Positions 32,614-40,486 of a stretch of DNA of 64,000 nt are shown piece after piece (position 1 is the stretch's first letter; each line of letters opens with the position of its first letter). Made by a program: the position numbers and the translations under genes. This DNA is from Perkinsus marinus ATCC 50983. Its lineage: Eukaryota; Perkinsozoa; Perkinsida; Perkinsidae. The notes beneath the pieces are model-generated. The model did no database searches. It saw only the letters and a program-made list of their open reading frames with translations, and was not told where the DNA came from. The stretch is from contig NW_003205853.1 of NCBI RefSeq assembly GCF_000006405.1, positions 209,962-273,961 of the forward strand, written 5' to 3'.

Positions 32614-34104
32614 CTACTGCGAGCTGCGACCTACCTCGTTTTTTGAGTTTCTGAATGCGACGTCGAATTTCTTCACGACGCCGAAATCATTCTTGTCGCC
32701 AAAATGTTCTTGTACCGTAGACATGGCCTTTCTCTCATCAGTAAACGCTAGTAAACCGTATCGACGTCCTCCTCTAGACATCAAGAAGCGAACGTCTTCC
32801 GCGTCAGAAAAACCTGAGCTATTGCGGTCTGCTCTATCCACTGCACGCCCCATCACCATAAGAACGACAGGGAAACCTTTGGCCCAACTAATAGCATCTC
32901 TGTAAGGACTCGGCCCCCGCTTGCCCTCTAAGCTGTTAGACGCCTCTCCCACAACTTGCATTCTATCACGGATATCCCTGCTGGGACCCACCGATCCCTG
33001 ATCTTGTCGAGGCTTCCGAATCTCCGCGACAGATACGTGGGAATAGCAGAGTTCTATCAAGCATGATATCAACGATGCCTCGCCGATCAGCCCATCGAAG
33101 GGCAGCCTCAGCTGCCAATCAACTCCCGCTCGCTGGGGGTATGAGTATTTGGAAGAGGCTACAACGTCTCTAATCAGTTGCAGTAACAATTCTTGTGGGA
33201 GGCATCTAAGAACGGAGTCTACAAAGATAGTGTCTTCATCGAACTGCCCCTCCGAGTCGCGGTTTTTCACCGTCGACCCCGCGTTGATACTCATGTAGAG
33301 AGTGCGGAGATCTCGAAGTTGACTCACAAACCCATCAATGTCCGCCGGTCCCTTGAATGAGAGCTTCGCGACACGCTTCTTGAACTCCCGTCGAATCGCG
33401 ACGCTGTTACAGTACTTGCTCAGCAAGGACGAACGAATATGCTGCCAGTCATGTCCGCGGCTGTCGATCAAACAATTAACCTCTGACACCAAGTTATCAT
33501 GTTTTTTCAGGGTCTCCAGTAACTTTTCTATCAATGGTGCTTGCAGGTGATGATGTGGTATGAAGTTACCCCCTTCCATGACGCCAAAGTTTACAGCTGA
33601 GAAAACCTCCTCCAATCGGCGGAAATGAGTAGATAATAAGTGTTCATCCTTGAGAATCCTTGAAGTGATGTTGAACTTGTTCACGTCAGTGAGGGAAGGT
33701 TTACTCGTTTGAGATGACTTCGACCCTCTATCTGTAGCCGATGTTCTATTCAGGACATCAGTAATCACCGCAACCAACGATTCCAAAGCTGAGCTGCTCT
33801 CAGTCACCGCTAGCGCAGTTGAGCTAGATGTCGCTGTGCAACTCTCAGTAGCCAAGGAATCAATACGGGTGGAGCATAGATCTGCCAGACGAGCCATCGA
33901 GCTAATTTCAGCCTCCAAGATAGCTTCCCTTTCGAACAGTTCTGCTTGTTCGTCCTCGTTCGTATCAATTGAGACCGAACAGATATCGGCTCGTATAGCA
34001 CGCAGTTCTTTGAGTTTCTTTGTGCGGCAAGCTCTACAGGTACCACGTAGCCTCGTAAGCTCAGCGTAGGTCTCAGCGTTCTCGATGTCAACAGCTGTCA
34101 CCAT
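32614..34104 (-). CDS. Element 2 Gag
   Basis: 496 codons from the ATG at 34104, which abuts the 5' LTR, to TAG at 32614-32616. The N-terminal part is a charged coiled coil (LRGTCRACRTKKLKELRAIR), the middle is predicted helical, capsid-like (EVNCLIDSRGHDWQHIRSSL), and the C-terminus is basic. No CCHC knuckle is seen, in contrast to element 1. Eight codons before the stop is a canonical frameshift heptamer (32638-32644). Gag would form the retrotransposon particle. Assignment as Gag is by position and composition, not by sequence family. Confidence 0.8.
   Translation of the reverse strand: MVTAVDIENAETYAELTRLRGTCRACRTKKLKELRAIRADICSVSIDTNEDEQAELFEREAILEAEISSMARLADLCSTRIDSLATESCTATSSSTALAVTESSSALESLVAVITDVLNRTSATDRGSKSSQTSKPSLTDVNKFNITSRILKDEHLLSTHFRRLEEVFSAVNFGVMEGGNFIPHHHLQAPLIEKLLETLKKHDNLVSEVNCLIDSRGHDWQHIRSSLLSKYCNSVAIRREFKKRVAKLSFKGPADIDGFVSQLRDLRTLYMSINAGSTVKNRDSEGQFDEDTIFVDSVLRCLPQELLLQLIRDVVASSKYSYPQRAGVDWQLRLPFDGLIGEASLISCLIELCYSHVSVAEIRKPRQDQGSVGPSRDIRDRMQVVGEASNSLEGKRGPSPYRDAISWAKGFPVVLMVMGRAVDRADRNSSGFSDAEDVRFLMSRGGRRYGLLAFTDERKAMSTVQEHFGDKNDFGVVKKFDVAFRNSKNEVGRSSQ
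32638..32644 (-). promoter_or_regulatory. -1 ribosomal frameshift heptamer A AAA AAC
   Basis: On the minus strand the gag codons TCA AAA AAC place A AAA AAC exactly in X XXY YYZ phase. Eight zero-frame codons follow (seven sense, then... ending at TAG). The -1 frame then stays open to the inverted-repeat element and, past it, into pol. Seven nucleotides downstream, GTCGC (12-nt loop) GCGAC can pair, with an outer GGTCG/CGACC, forming the expected stimulatory stem. Confidence 0.85.
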
Positions 34105-34267
34105 ATAGGATTAACCACTCCTTGTAACGCAAGTGTAGGGCCTTGGTGGGCTTACACAAACCTTTTCTAGCAATATCACTCCATTGTCATGCGTTTCATC
34201 TATAACTCGCTCGCCCGAACGGGACGACACAGACAATGGTAGTGATTAATTAATACGGGATCTAACA
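34104..34267 (-). repeat. Element 2 5' LTR
   Basis: 164-bp repeat identical to 26506-26669. The gag ATG overlaps its end, and TGGTGACAGCTG just inside could be the primer-binding site. Confidence 0.92.
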
Positions 34268-36822
34268 GGGACAAAGCTATGGCTCGTAGGCTCCAGCTTA
34301 GGCTCCGTTGGCAGATCTACTCGGATGTTAGTTTCATTTACGGGACCAATCCAGTCGATAGACAAGACAGTATTGGCGTCAAGGTAGACCCTACTATTCA
34401 ATAGGACCTCCTCATCCACCGATGACCCATGGCCCTTGGCTTGCTGGCAGGCTGGACACGATCTGCAGAAGGCTCGAACGTCCCGTCGAATCCCCTTCCA
34501 ATAATAGAACTCGGCCATCTTCGCATACTGGAATTTGGAGTTCCGGTGACACGAGTAACAGTGGAAGCTGATGAGGACCTTCTGGCGGGCCCCAGGAGGG
34601 ACAAGTAATAATCCCTCATTGTTGGACTCGGCGTCACGACCAATTTGTAGCCTCACTACCGGTTGGTTTTCCTCCGTGTTGATGCAGTACAAAGCCTTGA
34701 TCTTGCATCGGTCGGCGGCGTTGAAATTCTCAATGTCGATCTCCTCAGGCGCCTCCTCGATGTCATTTTTGAGGTAGCGGATGAACCGGCAGAGCGGGTC
34801 GTCTTGCTGCTTAGCCACAATCCAACTATAGATACTCTCCGCCAAATCTAGGGAACTCGCCTCCTCGCTTGATTCAGTGATGGTGAAGACGTCCCGGGTG
34901 GGATCAGCTCCTTCCGGGAAGGTCGAACCCCCCTCAGTCAACGTAGTAAGCCATCTTTGCGCAGTCTCAGAGTCGAGCTCTTGAGGATCATAACCTCGCG
35001 TGTACGGGTCAGCAAGGTTATTTGCCGACGGACAGTGTACCAACTTGACCTTCTGGAAGTTATCCGTGTGTGGGTCGTCACCAAGTGCCGCTGCAATTGC
35101 GCGGAGCCACCGCGCCGCCGATAGAGAGTGGAGATACTCCCACCTAGACCATGTCTTGGGCACCCTCGGCCTTACCTCTTCCGTCGATGAGAGAATCTTC
35201 AGGGCGCGCTGGATCCGTTGAACCACGATTAGTGAGTCTACACATACGTGAACAATGCGTGACTCGCTGAAGGGCAGATCTGGTAGCAGTGCCGCCGTCA
35301 GTTGGAGACCTAGTTCCAATGCCAAATGCTCCTTTCGGACAATAGAGAATCGGCACTGATGAAGCGGTACCAATCGATCACAGCAGAGTAGCGGTTGGGT
35401 AACCGATGAGCTGGTTATAAAGACAGCTAGGCCGATAGCCGAGGCATCGGTGTACACAGTCAGGTGCCGCCTGGTATCGATGAAGCGAGGTGTGAGCCTT
35501 GAGCTGATGTTGCTGTTGTAAGTATCCAACAACTCATAGACCCTACGGCTGTCCTCCACGCTCAAGTGGTCGTCCATCTGCTTGTTGGAGACGAAGGCCT
35601 GCCTCAAAATCACTTTAACTCCATGAGTGATCCAACCATGAATCCCAAAAGGATCATGTGCTGTGTGGAGATAGCTCAAGGTCTCTCTGACAGTAATCTG
35701 GCCGTTTCTAGTTACATGGTCTCGTAGACTGTCAACGTCCACACTTTTAGCCTTGATAGTGTCGTTAGAACCTTCCCAAATGATACCTAACCCTTCAGCA
35801 CAAGAGCTGTCAGTATTGTGTTTGGTCTTCGAGGGGTGAATGATGTGACCAAAAGTAGTAGTAGTCTCCAAGTCTTCTTCATACATAGCTCGGATCTGAT
35901 TTGCCGTCTCAGCACCGAGCACCCAGTCGTCCATGAACTTAGCTCTGTCCATACCCTCTTTGAACATGGTTGCTGAGTGGCTTCGGCGATCATTAATAGC
36001 ATCCACGATAATGTTGTCGGTTGAAGGTCGCGGTAAGACGGTCACTTTTGTTTCTTCAAGAATTTCAGCATAGCGTAGCGCAGCCTTGCTCGAACGTGGC
36101 GCCTCCAGACCATAGACTTCTTCATCTTCAACCGATAGAGACTCTACAGCATCCTGTAGCGGTGCCCGTGTCCGTGAGGGGAATGCTCTGGAGACTCCTT
36201 GGAGACGGTTCTGTGTCTTCTCGTTGCTGAGGACCACCATTAGCCCCGATGACACCTGCATTGCGCTTGGACTGCTCGAAGGACCCATCGGGAGACCATT
36301 GAACTTGTAGAAGCGGAATACACAGCCCTCTTCCTTCACCCTCTCCGGGTCGTCATAGGCCACCACAAAGCTGTGAACTTTTCGCGTCCTCTCGGGCATT
36401 CTGCAGAATAGGTACGCTTGCTTCAGATCCGCCCAGGTAACGAACTTGTAGCAGCGGGTGATCAACAGGGCCGGCCAAAGTCGTTTATCCAGTATGGGTG
36501 GTTCGCACTGGAGGGAGTTAGATGCTCTCCAGTCGTAGACAGGTCGTACTCGAGTCTTCCTCGATGACCCAGAACCCTCTCCAATTTGCGGAGAAGTCTT
36601 GTATACCGGAAAGTGGGGGGTGAAGTAGTGGTTTGAAGCTTCCGTTGCTGAGATCTCAGTTATATGACCCTGGCTCAGATACTCCTCGAAGACCTTCTCA
36701 TAGTCATAGTCATACCCTCTGCGCTTCAGCGAGTCGCTGACAGCGACCTCTTGAGATTCACAGCTCGAGATTTGGCCTCTCTCAAGTTGTGGGCATTGGG
36801 CAGAGGACGGTGAGGATGCCAT
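34246..36822 (-). CDS. Element 1 Pol: RT, RNase H, integrase N-terminal part (interrupted)
   Basis: The frame runs from a stop in the gag overlap and now ends at a TAA inside the element 2 LTR (34246); the native sequence stops at 34268. Reverse transcriptase blocks: RVRPVYDWRASNSLQC, TWADLKQAYLFCRMPERT, FRFYKFNGLPMGPSSSP and the catalytic AKFMDDWVLGAE. RNase H: TVYTDASAIGLAVFI, HVCVDSLIVVQRI and CPSANNLADPYTRG. Integrase: the H2C2 zinc site (SFHCYSCHRNS to CRSCPACQQAKG) and the first catalytic aspartate in LSIDWIGPVNE. The remaining D and E are at 26505-25359. Pol is in the -1 frame relative to gag over about 125 bp of overlap, but no canonical slippery heptamer is visible there. Confidence 0.9.
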   Translation of the reverse strand: MASSPSSAQCPQLERGQISSCESQEVAVSDSLKRRGYDYDYEKVFEEYLSQGHITEISATEASNHYFTPHFPVYKTSPQIGEGSGSSRKTRVRPVYDWRASNSLQCEPPILDKRLWPALLITRCYKFVTWADLKQAYLFCRMPERTRKVHSFVVAYDDPERVKEEGCVFRFYKFNGLPMGPSSSPSAMQVSSGLMVVLSNEKTQNRLQGVSRAFPSRTRAPLQDAVESLSVEDEEVYGLEAPRSSKAALRYAEILEETKVTVLPRPSTDNIIVDAINDRRSHSATMFKEGMDRAKFMDDWVLGAETANQIRAMYEEDLETTTTFGHIIHPSKTKHNTDSSCAEGLGIIWEGSNDTIKAKSVDVDSLRDHVTRNGQITVRETLSYLHTAHDPFGIHGWITHGVKVILRQAFVSNKQMDDHLSVEDSRRVYELLDTYNSNISSRLTPRFIDTRRHLTVYTDASAIGLAVFITSSSVTQPLLCCDRLVPLHQCRFSIVRKEHLALELGLQLTAALLPDLPFSESRIVHVCVDSLIVVQRIQRALKILSSTEEVRPRVPKTWSRWEYLHSLSAARWLRAIAAALGDDPHTDNFQKVKLVHCPSANNLADPYTRGYDPQELDSETAQRWLTTLTEGGSTFPEGADPTRDVFTITESSEEASSLDLAESIYSWIVAKQQDDPLCRFIRYLKNDIEEAPEEIDIENFNAADRCKIKALYCINTEENQPVVRLQIGRDAESNNEGLLLVPPGARQKVLISFHCYSCHRNSKFQYAKMAEFYYWKGIRRDVRAFCRSCPACQQAKGHGSSVDEEVLLNSRVYLDANTVLSIDWIGPVNETNIRVDLPTEPKLEPTSHSFVPVRSRIN

Positions 36823-39800
36823 ACAAAGTCGTGGAGGAACCTATAGACCGTATGCCCTTCCTTACACCGTTCCTTCAGGAAGCCCCTGAAAGTGCAGTTC
36901 CTATGCCGTAGAGCCTCGACGAGCGATGCTCCTCTAGGGGGTAGTCGCAGCTCGGCCACGTTATTAATGTCAACGGGCCTCCACATGTCGAAGGTATAGT
37001 CGTCATCCAAGGAAATAGCTGATAGTGAACCATTTGAGGGGTGTTCTGCGTCATCTATCAGCAGGGCCAGGTAGTTGACCGAGTCGAACAGGCAAAACTC
37101 TTCACCGACATAGTTATTAGCACAATGTAGCCTTTTTGCTGGGAGTTCTTCGATGCGATCTGCATGCTGGTCATCCGCCGTTCCTGACATTGCAGTGATA
37201 CCCGTTGGACTGAACCTCATCGATATACGAAGAGCTCTTAAGCCCGACACTCCTAACAGTAGATTAGGTGTAAGATTCGTCACGCAATATATTTTCAGCC
37301 AAGCTTTGCCTTGTGGTCTCCGCGGGGGCCAGCAGCTTAGGTAAGCTACGTGCTGGACCTCCAAGAGACCCCCATTAGCACTTTGGGCAGCCGTTTCAGT
37401 AGAAGAAGCCTCTTCCCATAACAGTTGGACCCCTTCGATGAAAGCAAGACCTTGAACAAAGCTGAGTCGACCATAGTTCTTGCCCGCACCGCTATCAAGT
37501 ATGACTTTGATCAAGTGGTTGTTAGGAGCGATGCAGATGGCCGTCGAAACAGGCTGGCTTCCACGTTCACAATACTGATCGTCCTCGCTTGGACTCCCAT
37601 GGCGACTCTGCCTAGTGGTGTAGCATTGATCTTGGGCTGTGCGATTAGGGTCCTTCACGGGGGCGGTTCCGACCTCTCTCAATGTTTGGGGCTCACCACA
37701 GGCCTCTTCAATATAGTTGCAACCATTGCAGTTAAGAACCACTCCTTCGGTACCATAGTAGACCTCGGGAGAGATCGGTGAATCCAAGGTCACAAAGCAA
37801 GTCTCCATGCCCATGTAGTTTGTGGTATCTGGAGTAGTTTTAACCTGAGTTTCAGCAGTAGTCTTCTTCTTGAGGAGCTCATCATAGCCGATTGGGCACA
37901 TTCCCGAGCGATGCTTAGGAACTCGAGAATCATCACCACACCTTTCACAATGAATGTCCTTCATGGGAATGGGACACATATTTGGTCGATGTTTGCTGGA
38001 GCCACAGTGACATCGGTGCTCTGCATTCTTGGGCTTGGGAGCTCGACATTCTTTTGTTGGGTGGTCTGGTGCTGAGCATCTTCGGCAAAATGTAGGCTTG
38101 TCGGTACCACCATTGATAGCTCTTTTAGTAGAACTGGGAGCTTGACTTGGAAGAAGCGGCACCTCACCCGTTGAAGGGGTATTGGTGTAGTACATAGGGT
38201 CTCCGTGAGATGTCGGAGGTCCTTCCAGAGAGTAAGACTTGTACCGCATGGCATTGAAGATGTCGAAGATATCCTCGTACCGGTTAATATTTCCGAAGGG
38301 ATCCTTGCGGCGGACCTCTTCGTAGTACCAATCTCTGTATGGATTCACAAACGATCTTTGCACTGCTTGAGAGACATGGGTCGTGTGAATATTTGCCGAC
38401 CCTGAGTGCCGAAGTTCCTTTAGGTACTCAGTGAGCTGGTCAAGGTGCTGGTTGAGACCCTGCGAACCTTGCTGAGCAGATAACAGTTTCTGGATCAGAG
38501 CGGTAATGTGAGACACCTGACTGTAATTGGCCCGCAGGTAGTTGATGGCGTTCATGAACAATCGCCGGTAGTAGTCTCGGGAGTTCATATACACCGGTCC
38601 ACAGTTCTGCTGTTTGATAGCGAGTGCAAGAGTCGGGCTGATAGTCTCGGAGAGGAATACCCGAACCGCTAAGGGCTCCAACTCGTGGACCCACTGGATA
38701 GCACAGAACTCGTACCACTGTTGAAGATGGGCGGCCAAGCTGATTTGAGCGTCAAACCCAGTGAAGACCTTGCCTCCTCGTTTACGCCAGGTTTCACAGA
38801 GGAAGGGAACTCTCTTATCAATAGCCTCCATTTCTGCTGTAGATAGCATATCCGGAAAACCACCGACATTTTGCTGGTAGTTACCAAACTGGTTGGGAGA
38901 GCCACTGATGGGGCTGTAATGCATCGGTACTGAGTGTAGCCCCGCCAACACAGACTGTGGATGTTGAGCCACATTGCTAGCGCCGGCGGGTTGGATTCCA
39001 GGAGGATAACCGGAAGGAGATCCGAATTGATACCCCGGAAGCTGGTAGAGCCATGTGCCTTGTGGGCCACCTTGCGAGCCGTAGTTGCCAAGGCCAGGAG
39101 TACTGTATGGGAAACGAGTGGCTCCCAACGCCTGCGGGGCTGGGATCCCTTCAACACCAGTGATACCAGGACTGTAGTGGTAGGGAGCAGCTGCAATGCC
39201 GGCTTGTAATGAATGTTGATTACTGTAACCACCGACTCCGAAGGTAGGACTTGGAAGAGTTGACTGTTGACCTCCGACTATACCACTTCCAAAGGGCTGA
39301 TTTGGAGGGTTGGCAGTTGTAAGGGCTCCGGAATACTGTAGAGGCGCGACACAGCCACTTTCGTTCGGCTGGTCGTGAGAGGACTTGTAGGTTTGAACTT
39401 GTTGGGGAGGTTGACCACCGAAGATACCGGCTCCGAAGGGTTGGTTCGAAGGGTTGACAATTGCAAGAGCTCCGAAGGGCTGTTGAGATAGAGCACCACC
39501 ACGTTCCTGCGGCTGATCGTGAGGAGTATTGTAGGGTCGAACTTGCGGAGGGTGTTGACCACCGAAGATACCGGCCCCCAAGGGCTGATTTGGAGGGCTG
39601 GCAGTTGTAAGTGTTCCGGGAAACTGTTGAGATAGAGCACCACCACGATCCTGCGGCTGATCGTGAGGGGTATTGTAGGGTCGAACTTGCGGAGGGTGTT
39701 GACCACCGAAGATACCTGCTCCGAGAGATTGGCTCGGAGGGTGACTCGTTACATGAGCTTCGAGAGACTGTTGAGACAGAGCACAGCCACGTTCGTGGGG

Positions 39801-40358
39801 CTGGTCGTGTGAGGTCTTGCAGGTGTGAACTTGTGGAAAATGTTGATCACCAAGAATACCAGTTCTAAAGGGCCCATCCAAAGGGTTCCTGATGATTTGA
39901 TCTTGTGCAAGCCGTTGACCCTCGAAGATATCGGTTCTAAGCGAAGATTTTGGTGAAGTGTTGACCGAGGGACTTCGAGAGGACTCTATGGGAATTGTGT
40001 TGTCTGATACAACCGGCTTGGAGACCGACTGCTCGTGACCGTGAGCTTCTGCTAGATGTTCTTCACTAGAGGGGACCGTTCCTTGGGAATGCCTTGGAGT
40101 GGTCTTCACCAACGGAAGCTGAGGCGGTTGCTGTTCACCGGCAACATCCCCCGCGAGGGACTCGCCGGCGGATGCCTTGATAGCATGGTCTCGAGGAGAG
40201 CTGTGTTCGCTGCTTGGTTTCCTCCTCTTCACTGGTAGACTCCTGGGAGTAGCTTCTCCTCCTGCGAGTCGCCTGGAACGTCTATGATCGGACTCGGTGT
40301 TGCCGTCGTCGTCATTCTTCGTTCTCGGATGATTATACTCTTCTTTGGGAGCGGACAT
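36726..40358 (-). CDS. Element 1 Gag-protease with 48-residue tandem repeats
   Basis: 1210 codons. The first 130 residues are charged and disordered. Residues of about 155-380 contain tandem 48-residue repeats (GAGIFGGQHPPQVRPYNTPH type), then a Gly/Pro/Tyr-rich linker, a helical capsid-like region (WRKRGGKVFTGFDAQISLAA) and three cysteine knuckles (FCRRCSAPDHPTKEC; HRCHCGSSKHRPNMC; CERCGDDSRVPKHRSGMC). An aspartic protease follows near residue 960 (KVILDSGAGKNY, later NLLLGVSGLRAL). A protease encoded at the end of the gag frame, rather than at the start of pol, is a difference from element 2. The repeats resemble low-complexity phase-separating linkers; that role is speculative. Confidence 0.9.
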   Translation of the reverse strand: MSAPKEEYNHPRTKNDDDGNTESDHRRSRRLAGGEATPRSLPVKRRKPSSEHSSPRDHAIKASAGESLAGDVAGEQQPPQLPLVKTTPRHSQGTVPSSEEHLAEAHGHEQSVSKPVVSDNTIPIESSRSPSVNTSPKSSLRTDIFEGQRLAQDQIIRNPLDGPFRTGILGDQHFPQVHTCKTSHDQPHERGCALSQQSLEAHVTSHPPSQSLGAGIFGGQHPPQVRPYNTPHDQPQDRGGALSQQFPGTLTTASPPNQPLGAGIFGGQHPPQVRPYNTPHDQPQERGGALSQQPFGALAIVNPSNQPFGAGIFGGQPPQQVQTYKSSHDQPNESGCVAPLQYSGALTTANPPNQPFGSGIVGGQQSTLPSPTFGVGGYSNQHSLQAGIAAAPYHYSPGITGVEGIPAPQALGATRFPYSTPGLGNYGSQGGPQGTWLYQLPGYQFGSPSGYPPGIQPAGASNVAQHPQSVLAGLHSVPMHYSPISGSPNQFGNYQQNVGGFPDMLSTAEMEAIDKRVPFLCETWRKRGGKVFTGFDAQISLAAHLQQWYEFCAIQWVHELEPLAVRVFLSETISPTLALAIKQQNCGPVYMNSRDYYRRLFMNAINYLRANYSQVSHITALIQKLLSAQQGSQGLNQHLDQLTEYLKELRHSGSANIHTTHVSQAVQRSFVNPYRDWYYEEVRRKDPFGNINRYEDIFDIFNAMRYKSYSLEGPPTSHGDPMYYTNTPSTGEVPLLPSQAPSSTKRAINGGTDKPTFCRRCSAPDHPTKECRAPKPKNAEHRCHCGSSKHRPNMCPIPMKDIHCERCGDDSRVPKHRSGMCPIGYDELLKKKTTAETQVKTTPDTTNYMGMETCFVTLDSPISPEVYYGTEGVVLNCNGCNYIEEACGEPQTLREVGTAPVKDPNRTAQDQCYTTRQSRHGSPSEDDQYCERGSQPVSTAICIAPNNHLIKVILDSGAGKNYGRLSFVQGLAFIEGVQLLWEEASSTETAAQSANGGLLEVQHVAYLSCWPPRRPQGKAWLKIYCVTNLTPNLLLGVSGLRALRISMRFSPTGITAMSGTADDQHADRIEELPAKRLHCANNYVGEEFCLFDSVNYLALLIDDAEHPSNGSLSAISLDDDYTFDMWRPVDINNVAELRLPPRGASLVEALRHRNCTFRGFLKERCKEGHTVYRFLHDFVWHPHRPLPNAHNLREAKSRAVNLKRSLSATR
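39269..39900 (-). repeat. 144-bp in-frame coding tandem repeats in element 1 Gag
   Basis: The unit start gaccaccgaagatacc (and variants) recurs at 39269, 39413, 39557, 39701 and 39845, an exact 144 bp period, so each unit encodes 48 residues. The 39413, 39557 and 39701 units are most alike; the outer ones are more diverged. Confidence 0.95.
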
Positions 40359-40486
40359 AGTTAACTCAAGTAGTTTAGGATGAGAGATACTTTTTTTTCT
40401 TAGTCATGCTTCTGAATTGATGAGTGATATATCAAAACTGTCGGGCGGGCGAGGTTGATGAATCTTCGAGTACATGGTTGAGTACA
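40333..40486 (-). repeat. Element 1 5' LTR
   Basis: 154-bp copy matching 25077-25230; the dispersed repeat it split resumes at 40487. Confidence 0.9.

Larger units (their letters stand above)
26506..34267 (-). mobile_element. Element 2: LTR retrotransposon nested in element 1 integrase
   Basis: Direct repeats 26506-26669 and 34104-34267 (164 bp, identical by eye) start TGTTAGATCCCG and end AATCCTATA on the minus strand. A polypurine tract (AGGAGGGGGGG) sits directly before the 3' LTR at 26671-26681, and a TGG primer-site start follows the 5' LTR at 34103. Coding order is Gag (32614-34104) and PR-RT-RH-IN (26751 to 31405). The target duplication is 3 bp (GGG on the plus strand at 26503-26505 and 34268-34270). 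Collapsing it brings the two halves of the element 1 integrase back into one frame. The element is 7.76 kb including a 1.03 kb inverted-repeat insertion. Confidence 0.92.
25077..40486 (-). mobile_element. Element 1: LTR retrotransposon (interrupted), 154-bp LTRs
   Basis: Direct repeats 25077-25230 and 40333-40486 (154 bp, essentially identical) start TGTACTCAACC and end AGAGTATAA on the minus strand. The coding order is Gag with CCHC knuckles and aspartic protease (36726-40358), then RT, RNase H and integrase (36822 to 34268, continuing at 26505 to 25359). The order PR-RT-RH-IN is that of Ty3 or BEL types; the clade is not assigned. Element 2 interrupts the integrase. Without it the element is about 7.6 kb. 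The flanking target duplication is 3 bp (ATT at 25074-25076 and 40487-40489), confirmed by alignment to an uninterrupted repeat copy at 53796-53945. Near-identical LTRs point to a recent insertion. Confidence 0.9.

Noticed and set aside
34100-34272. Spliceosomal intron within the element 1 integrase (GTTAG...GCTAG)
   Set aside because: Donor- and acceptor-like ends exist, but the splice does not restore phase, whereas removing element 2 with 3 bp does.
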